Source: JAFGDI01 sp963662515
GTDB taxonomy: Bacteria; Planctomycetota; Phycisphaerae; Sedimentisphaerales; SM23-30
Length of the DNA stretch: 64,000 nucleotides
Direction of reading: 5' to 3'
NCBI GenBank assembly: GCA_963662515.1
Contig: OY759675.1
Span: 1,116,001 to 1,180,000 of the forward strand
Below the pieces are notes generated by a model that did not search any database, had not been told where the DNA came from, and worked only from the letters and a program-made list of their open reading frames with translations. This document shows positions 7,465 through 14,825 of this stretch, one piece after another. The translations under genes and the position numbers were made by a program. Every line of letters begins with the position of its first letter. The first letter of the stretch is position 1.

Positions 7465-8145
7465 TAGTAACGAAATTGTAAACCATCAATTCCACTGGTG
7501 ATAATTTATGTAGCCTTTCTTATATTACCTGCCCTGTGGGTAGCTAAGTTCCGTCGCATCAGCATCGGTCTTCGCAAGAACATGGCCGATGTGATGAGTA
7601 AGGAAATGTAAGGGCGAGCCTGTTGAGTTCCAGAGCGGAAGCGGAGGTTTTCTTGTCCCCTGCAACTGTCGCTACTGCGGCAGTTGCTCCCACCCAACGG
7701 AAGTAAAACGAGTCCATAAGAAAAGCCCGAAAATCCCACCCCCCGAAAGTCCACCCTAAGAGCACTAAAAACAACAGACATCTCCCCTAAGACATCAAAA
7801 AGTGATGTTCGGTCTGTTCGTTCGGTTTTGTTCGGGTTGTTTTTTACAATTGAACAGGCCGAAAAAAGTCTGCCATTGGCAACTTTAACATGTGTAAAAT
7901 TTACATATGTTAATCAGCATCTTTTTACAATCTTTACAATCTGGTCGGGGAAATCCAACCAGATTGCGTACCGGGGGTTTGACAATTGCAGCAGCAATTA
8001 GAATGACTCGCCACAGGTGAAGTCACCCGAAGGGCGAGGCGGTGGAGCCGAGTTAATCTCGCTCATTCATCTGGCGATAGTCTCATTAAAAACCGTCCAA
8101 TTCCTTCGGATTGGCAACCAAAATACTTCGACTATCTTGCCAGAT
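7465..8145. other. Non-coding or decayed part of the accessory island
   Basis: About 680 bases, more GC-rich than the genes on either side. A possible 37-codon plus-strand ORF starts with GTG at 7498 and ends at 7611 (hydrophobic N-terminus 'VIIYVAFLILPALWVAKF', basic tail); it lacks a Shine-Dalgarno. After it, a start-less frame (about 7591-7758) encodes a cysteine cluster 'PCNCRYCGSCSHP', which looks like a relic of a zinc-binding protein. Minus-strand ORFs here (7506-7781, 8086-8271) look spurious, except that the latter is the antisense reading of a repeat copy. The segment around 8020-8080 is GC-rich and patterned but I cannot name it. Confidence 0.5.
7498..7611 (+). CDS. Possible 37-residue membrane peptide
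   Basis: GTG at 7498 to TAA at 7609-7611. The product would have one membrane helix (residues 1-16, 'VIIYVAFLILPALWVA') and a cationic, Met-rich tail ('KFRRISIGLRKNMADVMSKEM'; 20 residues shown after K17 is FRRISIGLR...). No ribosome-binding site precedes the GTG. It may be the remnant of a longer gene whose downstream part continues in another frame with a Cys cluster. Low certainty. Confidence 0.25.
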   Translation: MIIYVAFLILPALWVAKFRRISIGLRKNMADVMSKEM

Positions 8146-8257
8146 TCTCCGTTCTATTGAGTTTAACACTCGTTTGGCGGCTTTACGGCCGCCTTTTTTT
8201 TGCGCCTCTTCTTCGCTCTGTTTCAGAACCTCTTTATCCATAACACTTTGCCAAACA
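8146..8257. repeat. Left copy of a perfect 112-bp inverted repeat
   Basis: Identical, over 112 bases, to the reverse complement of 10030-10141. On the plus strand it starts with TCTCCG, the last acceptor-stem bases and discriminator of tRNA-Ser, then the tRNA's downstream terminator, then sequence that in the other copy encodes the recombinase C-terminus. Identity stops abruptly at both ends. It lies between the decayed region and the ribbon-helix-helix gene. See findings for interpretation as a recombination site or invertible boundary. Confidence 0.95.
8176..8201 (+). terminator. Terminator inside the left repeat copy
   Basis: Stem GGCGGC (8176-8181), loop TTTACG, stem GCCGCC (8188-8193), then eight T. 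On this strand it would stop transcription arriving from the HNH gene before the recombinase unit. It is the duplicate of the tRNA-Ser terminator. Confidence 0.8.
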
Positions 8258-8429
8258 TACTCATTATTCACTTAAATGCTTTGTATTGAAAGCATGAAAT
8301 TGAGTATCGCCTTGTAATGTATTTTCCGGGGATTAAAAATGAGTTCCAGAAATTCTCATTCGGCGGAATTGATAATATTATGCAATATTTTCTTGTGTTG
8401 ATTTATAATATTTAATAATATATTAAATC

Positions 8430-8633
8430 ATGAACTCAAAAAATAAATCAAAACGGATAGCAACAAGCGTAACATTGGAACCAGATGTAATCAAATACCT
8501 CGATATTTTAGGCCAACAGGAAGACAGAGACCGAAGCTGGCTTATCAATAAAATCGTCAGAGAACATGCCGAAAAATCAGGGTATTCACAGGATAAAACA
8601 CCCGCTAAAAGCGCGCCAAGGAAAAAGCAATGA
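8430..8633 (+). CDS. Ribbon-helix-helix (CopG/Arc-like) DNA-binding protein
   Basis: A 67-residue protein with a classic RHH fold signature: beta strand 'RIATSVTLEPDV' (9-20), helix A 'IKYLDILGQQEDR', turn, helix B 'SWLINKIVREHAEKSG' (35-50), and a basic Lys/Arg/Ala-rich tail. Such dimers bind operators or accompany recombinases and toxins. Its stop codon overlaps the start of the serine recombinase (ATGA at 8630-8633), so the two are translationally coupled; it is likely a repressor or directionality accessory of that recombinase. The upstream region (8258-8429) is very AT-rich and should contain the promoter. No clear Shine-Dalgarno is seen. Confidence 0.8.
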   Translation: MNSKNKSKRIATSVTLEPDVIKYLDILGQQEDRDRSWLINKIVREHAEKSGYSQDKTPAKSAPRKKQ

Positions 8634-10243
8634 ACACGCAGAAATATTTTATTTATGCGCGTAAATCAACCGACGACACCTCCCGCCAAGTTCGTTCAAT
8701 AGACGATCAATTGGCCGAAGTGCGGGAATTGGCGACAAGGAATAATCTGCAAATCGTCGAAATTTTCGTCGAACGACAAACCGCTAAAACACCCGGCCGA
8801 CCTGTCTTCAACGAAATGTTGAGCCGAATCGAAGAAGGCGAAGCCAATGGCATAATCGCCTGGCATCCAGATCGATTGGCTCGAAATTCGCTCGACGGTG
8901 GCCGCATTATTTATCTCGTCGATACGGGAAAAATTGTCGATTTGAGATTTCCCACCTACAAGTTTGACGCAACCGCTCAAGGAAAGTTCATGCTTTCGGT
9001 GATGTTTGGCCAGTCAAAATACTATGTTGATAACCTAAGCGAGAACATAAAACGAGGACAGCGTCAAAAGCTCAAGAATGGCATCTGGCCGCAATGGGCA
9101 CCGCTGGGGTATCTCAATGACCGAAGCACAAAAACTATCGTTCCTGACGCAAATAAAGCCCCTCTGGTCAAAAAGATGTTTGAGATGTACGCAACCGGAG
9201 ATTATACGCTTTCGCAGGTCAGGGAAATTGTCGTAAATCTGGGCTTGCGTGGAAAACTGGAAAAACCGCCTTCAGTATCAAAAGTTCAATATGCCCTGCG
9301 GAATCCGATCTATCACGGAATTATTCGTTTCAATGAAGAGCTTTACGAGGGCATGCACGAGCCGTTGATCTCAAAGACACTGTTTGACAAGTGCCAAGAG
9401 GTTATGGAACGCAAAAGCCATTGGAAGAAGTCCAAACACAAGGATTTTCTGTATCGTGGAGCAATTCGTTGCGGTGAATGTGGCTGTCAAATAACTATGG
9501 AAGTCCAAAAAGGCCATCAATATTTACGCTGCACCAAGAAAAAAGGGGCTTGCTCTCAGTCTTATATGCGAGAAGAGAAGCTGGCCGCTCAGGTTTCCGA
9601 GCAAATTCGTCGGGTAGCCATTTCCGACGAATGGGCGGAATTATTTTTTGAGGAAATCAAGCGAGCACAGGCCGAAGAATATGCAGCCACACAAAAACAT
9701 CAGGAAAAATTGCGACAGGATATAACCCTGTGCGATTTGCGACAGTCAAGACTGATGAATGCGTTCCTTGACAGGGTCATTTCCGAGGAAGAATACAAGC
9801 AGACAAAAAACCAGATCATCCTCGAAAAGAAGCAAATTCAGGAGAATATAGTCAGTTTTGCAGGAATAGAGCAAGGTTGGCTCGAACTTTTTAAAAGATT
9901 CGTAACTCTCGCAAACAAAGCAACTTACATAGCCAGTGAGGGTGATGAGACCACCCAATGGCAATTCTTCAAAAAAGTCGGCTCGAACCTGACTTTACGA
10001 GATGGGAATTTATTATGGGTTCCCAAAGGTGTTTGGCAAAGTGTTATGGATAAAGAGGTTCTGAAACAGAGCGAAGAAGAGGCGCAAAAAAAAGGCGGCC
10101 GTAAAGCCGCCAAACGAGTGTTAAACTCAATAGAACGGAGAGAGCGGGATTCGAACCCGCGGTACGGGGAATTTCCCGTACGACGGTTTAGCAAACCGTT
10201 GCATTCAGCCGCTCTGCCATCTCTCCAAAATATTTACTTGTAA
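8630..10243 (+). CDS. Large serine recombinase (site-specific integrase)
   Basis: A 537-residue protein. Resolvase domain 1-140: 'YFIYARKSTDD' with the nucleophile serine near 13, 'SIDDQLAEVRELA' and 'GIIAWHPDRLARNS'. Recombinase domain about 150-270 ('LKNGIWPQWAPLGYLND', 'YALRNPIYHGIIRF'). Zinc ribbon about 280-312 ('RCGECGCQITMEV', 'YLRCTKKKGACSQ'). Then a coiled coil about 340-400. These enzymes integrate, excise or invert DNA between att sites. The last 30-odd residues are abnormal: the frame runs through the 112-bp repeat (10030-10141, where it doubles as the tRNA-Ser terminator) and then antisense through most of tRNA-Ser to a stop at 10241-10243. The core enzyme looks intact; the extreme C-terminus was acquired at the insertion point. 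Start overlaps the RHH gene (ATGA). Confidence 0.9.
   Translation: MNTQKYFIYARKSTDDTSRQVRSIDDQLAEVRELATRNNLQIVEIFVERQTAKTPGRPVFNEMLSRIEEGEANGIIAWHPDRLARNSLDGGRIIYLVDTGKIVDLRFPTYKFDATAQGKFMLSVMFGQSKYYVDNLSENIKRGQRQKLKNGIWPQWAPLGYLNDRSTKTIVPDANKAPLVKKMFEMYATGDYTLSQVREIVVNLGLRGKLEKPPSVSKVQYALRNPIYHGIIRFNEELYEGMHEPLISKTLFDKCQEVMERKSHWKKSKHKDFLYRGAIRCGECGCQITMEVQKGHQYLRCTKKKGACSQSYMREEKLAAQVSEQIRRVAISDEWAELFFEEIKRAQAEEYAATQKHQEKLRQDITLCDLRQSRLMNAFLDRVISEEEYKQTKNQIILEKKQIQENIVSFAGIEQGWLELFKRFVTLANKATYIASEGDETTQWQFFKKVGSNLTLRDGNLLWVPKGVWQSVMDKEVLKQSEEEAQKKGGRKAAKRVLNSIERRERDSNPRYGEFPVRRFSKPLHSAALPSLQNIYL
10030..10141. repeat. Right copy of the perfect 112-bp inverted repeat
   Basis: Reverse complement of 8146-8257 without a mismatch. 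It overlaps the 3' part of the recombinase gene (plus strand) and the acceptor end plus downstream terminator of tRNA-Ser (minus strand). Confidence 0.95.
10086..10111 (-). terminator. tRNA-Ser terminator, embedded in recombinase coding sequence
   Basis: On the minus strand, 25 bases after the tRNA: GGCGGC, loop TTTACG, GCCGCC, then eight T (plus-strand A run 10086-10093). On the plus strand the same bases encode the Lys/Gly/Arg/Ala-rich segment 'KKGGRKAAKRV' of the recombinase. Confidence 0.85.
10136..10226 (-). tRNA. tRNA-Ser (anticodon GCU)
   Basis: Reading the minus strand from 10226: acceptor GGAGAGA pairs with TCTCTCC at the 3' end, discriminator G at 10136, D-arm GGCAGAGCGGCTGAATGC region, anticodon stem ACGGT/ACCGT with loop TTGCTAA (anticodon GCT), a long class II variable arm (CGTACGGG..CCCGTACC), and T-arm GCGGGTTCGAATCCCGC. 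No CCA is encoded. The tRNA gene is intact and reads AGC/AGU codons. Its 3' end is the boundary of the 112-bp repeat. Confidence 0.95.
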
Positions 10244-10368
10244 TGTGTTACAGAGATATGGTAATATAAATGTCTCTGTAGCGAGACATAACAATTTACT
10301 GTTATATTGGCTCAGATGCAAGTGTTTTTTTGTAAAATGTTAAAATTTATTATCAGGAAAGACAACTG

Positions 10369-11013
10369 ATGTTGAAAGCGTTTTTTTTTGATCTTGACGG
10401 TACATTGTTGTGTACAGAAATATTATGGATAGAGGCAATGAAAGCTGCAGCCGCCGAGCGAGGCGTGGAAATGGATATGGCCCAGGCTACCCATCTGGTA
10501 ATAGGCAGGGCACTTACTGATATATACTATGCGGTAATGGAGTCATACCCGGGCATATTTCGTGATCTCACCGACCTTGACTCATCTTTGTATAAACACT
10601 TCATAAAAATGGCCTCTGAAAGAAATACCCGTATCCCCGGCTCCGTAGAGTTGCTTATCCGTCTGGCTGATGAGGGTTATCCTGTTGCTATAGTAACAGG
10701 CTGTGCCCGCCGGGACCTGGAAAATGCGATCAAAGAGATGCAAATAGCCGACAAGCTGGCATTTTCTTTAAGCTGCGATGATTACCATATTGGTAAACCT
10801 GACCCTACCTGCTACAAAATGGCAGCTGATCGTCTGGGACTGGATTATCACGAATGCTGCGTTTTTGAGGACTCTACCGCCGGGATCAGGGCGGCTAAGG
10901 ATGCCGGTATGAAATGTGTTGCTCTGGTTTTAGATGGTATGCCGGCTCAGGATGTCTCTGAAGCTGATATTATCCTGCATAATCTTTCCGATTTTAATGA
11001 AAACATGCTCTGA
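10369..11013 (+). CDS. HAD-superfamily hydrolase (beta-phosphoglucomutase/phosphatase type)
   Basis: A 214-residue cytoplasmic HAD enzyme of subfamily IA. Motif I 'FFFDLDGTLLCTE' supplies nucleophile D8 and acid D10. Motif II is in 'PVAIVTGCARRDLENA' (Thr about 111). Motif III/IV: 'HIGKPDPTCYKMAADRLGL' then 'CCVFEDSTAGIRAAKDAGM', giving the Lys and the acidic ED pair. A helical cap lies between motifs I and II (about 15-85), as in beta-phosphoglucomutase and phosphoglycolate phosphatase. Substrate is probably a small sugar phosphate but cannot be fixed from sequence. Start ATG follows AGGAAAG at 10355. Stands alone, immediately outside the accessory island. Confidence 0.85.
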   Translation: MLKAFFFDLDGTLLCTEILWIEAMKAAAAERGVEMDMAQATHLVIGRALTDIYYAVMESYPGIFRDLTDLDSSLYKHFIKMASERNTRIPGSVELLIRLADEGYPVAIVTGCARRDLENAIKEMQIADKLAFSLSCDDYHIGKPDPTCYKMAADRLGLDYHECCVFEDSTAGIRAAKDAGMKCVALVLDGMPAQDVSEADIILHNLSDFNENML

Positions 11014-11125
11014 GGCCAAATAAGTTGTATAGAGCTAACTTACGGTCCTATAACATTTTAATTTAATTATATTAACTGGATTGCTAAAATTGTCGATAGA
11101 AAATTCAGTAAAAGTAAATTTTTCT

Positions 11126-11155
11126 TTGCATTGTTTACTTAAAAATGTATATAAT
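11126..11155 (+). promoter_or_regulatory. Putative sigma-70 type promoter
   Basis: TTGCAT (11126-11131), 18-base spacer, TATAAT (11150-11155), about 70 bases ahead of the PEP-CTERM gene at 11224. The region is AT-rich so chance matches are possible. Confidence 0.5.
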
Positions 11156-11223
11156 GAAGGGTAAGAGTTAGAAAGATATTTTAAAAGTAGATTAAAGTAG
11201 AAAAAGTAGGTAGGAGTTTTTAA

Positions 11224-11751
11224 ATGAAGAAAATGTTATTTACTGCCTTTGCAGCCGTATTGGGGATGGTCTCTCTGACTGGCGCTGCTCTCGTTGATTA
11301 TGGTTTTGTTACCAATAGTGGAACCACCGGCGATTATTCTGATATTTTCTCTGTGACAGCACAGGGTTCTGATGCTATTGTCGAAGGCCTTGTTTTTGGT
11401 CCTTCAGCTTTTGTTGTAGCGGGTGAGCAGATATATTCAAGTTCAACTGCAAGCGATGATTATGTTATTTATGTGACAAATCAGGACAACAATGACAATT
11501 TCAAGTTTACCCTGGTTGCTCTTGACAGCAGCTACAATTTTATTGCAACAGGCACAAGTGTTGACCTGGCTAGCGGTCAGACTGGCATGATCCAGTTGAA
11601 TGTAAGCAATACCCCGAGCTATTTTGTAGGTGTTAAGGTTGAGGGTGAGAATGATGTGTTCAAGGCAAAGTTAAGCTATGTTCCTGAGCCATTAACACTT
11701 TCAAGTCTGGCACTTGGTGGCTTGGCACTATTAAGAAAGAACAGAAGATAA
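11224..11751 (+). CDS. PEP-CTERM sorted surface protein (paralog 1)
   Basis: A 175-residue protein with a signal peptide (MKKMLFTAFAAVLGMVSLTG, cleavage near 'GAALV'), a single beta-sandwich-like domain, and the sorting tail 'PEPLTLSSLALGGLALL' followed by RKNRR. The domain is paralogous to the protein at 12005: both share 'D(N/D)(D/N)(N/D)xFxFTLxxxDS' and 'xYxVGxKxxGxND' patterns. Acidic clusters ('QDNNDNFKF') could bind calcium. Start is set by TAGGAG at 11212. Followed by a strong terminator, so monocistronic. It is likely an abundant exported matrix or cell-surface protein; function unknown. Confidence 0.85.
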   Translation: MKKMLFTAFAAVLGMVSLTGAALVDYGFVTNSGTTGDYSDIFSVTAQGSDAIVEGLVFGPSAFVVAGEQIYSSSTASDDYVIYVTNQDNNDNFKFTLVALDSSYNFIATGTSVDLASGQTGMIQLNVSNTPSYFVGVKVEGENDVFKAKLSYVPEPLTLSSLALGGLALLRKNRR

Positions 11752-11780
11752 TTTTGTTCCGATAATTTGATTATAAAAAA

Positions 11781-11811
11781 ACGGCATACATTAGTGTGCC
11801 GTTTTTTTTTA
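11781..11811 (+). terminator. Rho-independent terminator
   Basis: Stem ACGGCATACA (11781-11790) / TGTGCCGT (11795-11802) with nine or more T following, 30 bases after the PEP-CTERM stop codon. Confidence 0.85.
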
Positions 11812-12004
11812 TGCAATACTGTTTGTATTAACTTGCTGAGTGGAAGCGATTTATCAAAGATTGTGGTCTGTTCCTTATTTTATTACCTGATTCTGTTTTA
11901 TTTTGTGTATGTAAGGTAAACTCGAGGGTCTTCTTGTCCGATAATTCAATGGTAAGATAAGTTTGATGAATATTATTTGAATTATACCGCAGGAGATTAA
12001 GAAG

Positions 12005-12535
12005 ATGAAAATGATGAAAATGGTTACTGGTGTGCTTTTAGTTCTGTCACAGGTGAGCAGTCTGTTTGCAGGTTTGGTAGGTTATTCTGTTATTGATATA
12101 GCCGGTGCCCCTCGGACAGAGTTATATTCTCAGAGTATTACCGGATCAGTTATGGATATATCAGGTAATATTTATGGCGATGGCTACATCACACTAGGCA
12201 GGGAAGTAAATGTGACGCCCGATAATAAGATGTTTTATAGTGTTGATATCTCTAACGGTGATGATGATGCATTTGTTTTTACTCTGTTTACTTTTGATAG
12301 TACAGGAGTACTTGCCCAGGACGAGGTGTTGATTGCAGGCGGTAGTAGTGACAGTCTGGCAGTGGTTTTGGAAGGTTATAGCACATATACCGTTGGTATA
12401 AAGATAAGCGGCAAAAACGACTCGTTTTATGATGTCAGCCTGAGTAATTATACTGAAATGGATCTTATTCCCGAGCCTACGACTTTTGCTACAATGGCTT
12501 TGGGATTGGTATTTATGCTAAGAAGATCTGCTTGA
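12005..12535 (+). CDS. PEP-CTERM sorted surface protein (paralog 2)
   Basis: A 176-residue exported protein: signal peptide MKMMKMVTGVLLVLSQVSS, beta-rich domain, and tail 'PEPTTFATMALGLVFML' then RRSA. It matches the length, order of motifs and central 'DGDDDAFVFTLFTFDS' type block (here 'NGDDDAFVFTLFTFDS') of the gene 250 bases upstream, indicating an old tandem duplication with strong divergence. The start follows CAGGAGATTAAGAAG (11992 onward). Isolated between intergenic spacers, ending at a terminator shared with the convergent tRNA-Leu. Function unknown beyond surface localisation. Confidence 0.85.
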   Translation: MKMMKMVTGVLLVLSQVSSLFAGLVGYSVIDIAGAPRTELYSQSITGSVMDISGNIYGDGYITLGREVNVTPDNKMFYSVDISNGDDDAFVFTLFTFDSTGVLAQDEVLIAGGSSDSLAVVLEGYSTYTVGIKISGKNDSFYDVSLSNYTEMDLIPEPTTFATMALGLVFMLRRSA

Positions 12536-12570
12536 GACAGAGTATCATAAGACTGAATTTAAAACAAAAA

Positions 12571-12600
12571 AACGACGCTGTTAAAGGCGTCGTTTTTTTT
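12571..12600. terminator. Bidirectional terminator between PEP-CTERM gene and tRNA-Leu
   Basis: Stem AACGACGC (12571-12578) / GCGTCGTT (12587-12594), T run to the right and A run to the left, so it can act on both the plus-strand gene and the minus-strand tRNA. Confidence 0.85.
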
Positions 12601-12617
12601 GTATCAAACTGAACAAA

Positions 12618-12702
12618 TGCCCGAGACTGGATTCGAACCAGCACGAGAATAACTCCCACCAGCACCTCAAGCTGGCGCGTCTGCCAATTCCGCCACCCGG
12701 GC
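12618..12702 (-). tRNA. tRNA-Leu (anticodon GAG)
   Basis: Minus strand: acceptor GCCCGGG at 12702-12696 pairs with the 3' CTCGGGC, discriminator A at 12618. Anticodon stem CCAGC/GCTGG encloses TTGAGGT, giving anticodon GAG. A class II long variable arm is present and the T-arm holds GGTTCGAATCC. CCA is not encoded. Reads CUC/CUU codons. Confidence 0.95.
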
Positions 12703-12726
12703 GAGCATTCTTGTGATAGACCGGTA

Positions 12727-12755
12727 ATAATATCATAAGGGCGACTGATATGCAA
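12727..12755 (-). promoter_or_regulatory. Promoter of tRNA-Leu
   Basis: On the minus strand: TTGCAT (12755-12750), 17-base spacer, TATTAT (12732-12727), ending 25 bases before the tRNA. Confidence 0.65.
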
Positions 12756-12889
12756 CTGAAAATTAAGATAAAATTATAAATATTTAAAAAAGAAAAAGCA
12801 GGTATAAGTCACTGAAATTCAAGAACTAATACCTGCTTTGGTTTAGTGATATTTTAGATCCAAACTATGGTTCAGTATGATTTTTAGTG

Positions 12890-14131
12890 TCATATTTTGC
12901 CGATAGCTATGCTGGCATTATGACCGCCAAAACCAAAAGAATTACTCAGGGCGAACTTAACTTCCCTGTTTTTGGCAACCAATGGCGTATAGTCAAGATC
13001 ACACTGTGGGTCAGGGTTTACCAGGTTAATGGTAGGGGGGATGATGCCATTTTTGACGGTAAGGGCAGTCGCGACCAGTTCGATACCACCACTGGCACCC
13101 AGTGAATGGCCGACATGGCTCTTGATACTGCTTAAAGATACCTTACGGGCATTAGCCTCGCCCAAAGCAGCTTTAACGGCCATGGTCTCTGCTTTGTCAT
13201 TAAGCTCGGTACTGGTACCATGTGCATTGATATAGTCGATCTGTTCCGGGTTCAGGCCGGAGTCGCGAATGGCACCTTTAATGCAGCGGGCTGCACCATT
13301 ACCATCTTCGCATGGGGCAGTAATATGGTAGGCATCGCAGCTCATGCCAAAGCCTACAACTTCAGCATAGATATTAGCACCGCGTTTCTTTGCATGTTCG
13401 TATTCTTCTAAGACAACAATACCAGCACCTTCAGCCAATACAAAACCATTTCTTTCTGCATCGAAAGGTCTGGAAGCCAGTAAAGGTTCATCATTTCTGG
13501 TACTGAGAGCCTTGAGAGCACAGAAACTGGCCAGACCGAGGTTGGTCACCGCTGCTTCAGCTCCACCGGTAATAATGACATCTTCATAGCCATACTGTAT
13601 CTGACGCAAGGCATCACCGACAGCATGGGTAGCGGCAGCGCAAGCTGTGAGAACCGCGTAATTAGCACCCTTGAGACCAAAACGAATGCCTACATTTGCA
13701 TTAGCGGCATTAGCCATGAGCTTGGGAACACAGAAGGGGCTGACGCGACGAGGACCTTTTTCGAGCAATTTTACATGCTCTCTTTCGATCTCGCCTAAGC
13801 CGCCTATGCCGCTGCCAATTATGCAGCCGCATCTCTCCGGGTCTTCTTTACCAAAGTCTATGCCGCTATCGGCAACCGCATTTACAGCAGCAGCCAGAGC
13901 AAACTGGGCAAAACGATCTATTCTCTTAGACTCACGCGGATCTATGTACTTGTCAGGGTCAAAATCCTTTACCTGACCGCCTATTTTAACGGGATAGGCT
14001 TCAGTATCAAAACCTTCCAGAGCTGATAAACCGCACTTACCGGCCAGCAGATTATTCCAGAAAAGGTCAACTTCCTGGCCGATATTGGTGATAACACCTA
14101 ATCCGGTTATGACTACTCTTCTTCTGGTCAT
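12890..14131 (-). CDS. fabF: 3-oxoacyl-[acyl-carrier-protein] synthase II
   Basis: A 413-residue condensing enzyme (KAS II) that elongates acyl-ACP with malonyl-ACP in fatty-acid synthesis. The N-terminus MTRRRVVITGLGVITNIG is canonical. The active-site cysteine is C164 in 'LTACAAATHAVGDA'; catalytic histidines lie in 'YINAHGTSTELND' and 'SIKSHVGHSLGASG'; the glycine-rich end 'LSNSFGFGGHNAS' is intact. Length is normal for FabF. It is the last gene of the rpmF-plsX-fabH-fabD-fabG-acpP-fabF order on the minus strand, 176 bases after acpP. AAGGA lies just upstream of its start. Cytoplasmic housekeeping enzyme; assignment is firm. Confidence 0.97.
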   Translation of the reverse strand: MTRRRVVITGLGVITNIGQEVDLFWNNLLAGKCGLSALEGFDTEAYPVKIGGQVKDFDPDKYIDPRESKRIDRFAQFALAAAVNAVADSGIDFGKEDPERCGCIIGSGIGGLGEIEREHVKLLEKGPRRVSPFCVPKLMANAANANVGIRFGLKGANYAVLTACAAATHAVGDALRQIQYGYEDVIITGGAEAAVTNLGLASFCALKALSTRNDEPLLASRPFDAERNGFVLAEGAGIVVLEEYEHAKKRGANIYAEVVGFGMSCDAYHITAPCEDGNGAARCIKGAIRDSGLNPEQIDYINAHGTSTELNDKAETMAVKAALGEANARKVSLSSIKSHVGHSLGASGGIELVATALTVKNGIIPPTINLVNPDPQCDLDYTPLVAKNREVKFALSNSFGFGGHNASIAIGKI

Positions 14132-14307
14132 ATCAGAATTCCTTGTCCTTACTCAATTATAAGGTTAATAACTATGTTTTATAGCCTGTGGCTAATGAAA
14201 ATTCCCTTATACATAACATCGGCTAAATTGCATACTTAATGCAATAACACAAAGAGATGCCTCTGTCATATTTAACAAAGGCATTCCTTGTTATATTGCG
14301 ATAAATA

Positions 14308-14550
14308 TTAGCACTTGGCTTTAGTAATGTGTTCGATAGCCTGACCAACGGTCTGGATCTTTTCTGCTTCTTCGTCTGGAATGCTCAGGTCGAAGGCATC
14401 TTCAAATTCCATTACCAGCTCAACAGTGTCAAGACTGTCAGCGTTAAGGTCATTAACGAAAGATGTTTCCAGAGAAATTTCTGCTTCATCTACATTCATT
14501 TGTTCTGCCACAATTGCTTTTACCTTGGCTTCGATTTCTGCTGCTGTCAC
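14308..14550 (-). CDS. acpP: Acyl carrier protein
   Basis: An 80-residue acidic helical protein starting TAAEIEAKVKAIVAEQM after the initiator. The 4'-phosphopantetheine attachment serine is S39 in 'FVNDLNADSLDTVELVME'. GTG at 14550 is chosen because AAGGAG sits 8 bases before it and the product then has the family's usual length; the open frame extends upstream to 14706 but that extension has no homologous character. It carries acyl intermediates for FabH, FabF and FabG encoded around it. C-terminus ends 'IEHITKAKC'. Confidence 0.95.
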   Translation of the reverse strand: MTAAEIEAKVKAIVAEQMNVDEAEISLETSFVNDLNADSLDTVELVMEFEDAFDLSIPDEEAEKIQTVGQAIEHITKAKC

Positions 14551-14825
14551 TGCAAATCTCCTTGCAAATATTTTCAAAAAAATCATTACAGTTATTCTGA
14601 GGCGGAAACCGTTTTCCGCACAAACAACTATAACTGTGAGAAATAATAGTTTATTATTAACCGAATCAATATAACCGCAACACACCTCAAATTCAAGCAA
14701 TTTCAACGGTTTTTGTCGGAGAAGACCGTTGTTTTTAATTTACATTAAATGCTTGCTAATAAAGATGTTGCGTATAAGTATCTTAAAATAAGCTCCAAGC
14801 TCATTTCAAGTTATCTTATAATTGA
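14551..14825. other. Spacer between fabG and acpP
   Basis: A 275-base gap inside the fab gene order, unusually long for an operon. It may contain a second promoter for acpP-fabF. No gene or terminator stands out. Confidence 0.5.

Noticed and set aside
7506..7781. Minus-strand ORF of 91 codons (and a nested 71-codon one)
   Set aside because: No ribosome-binding site and no protein-like pattern; it lies opposite a decayed plus-strand region with higher GC content.
8086..8271. Minus-strand ORF of 61 codons
   Set aside because: It is the antisense reading of the left 112-bp repeat copy plus short flanks, a duplicate of the recombinase tail rather than a gene.
14551..14706. N-terminal extension of the ACP frame to 14706
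   Set aside because: The AAGGAG before the GTG at 14550 and the family's length of about 80 residues point to the internal start.
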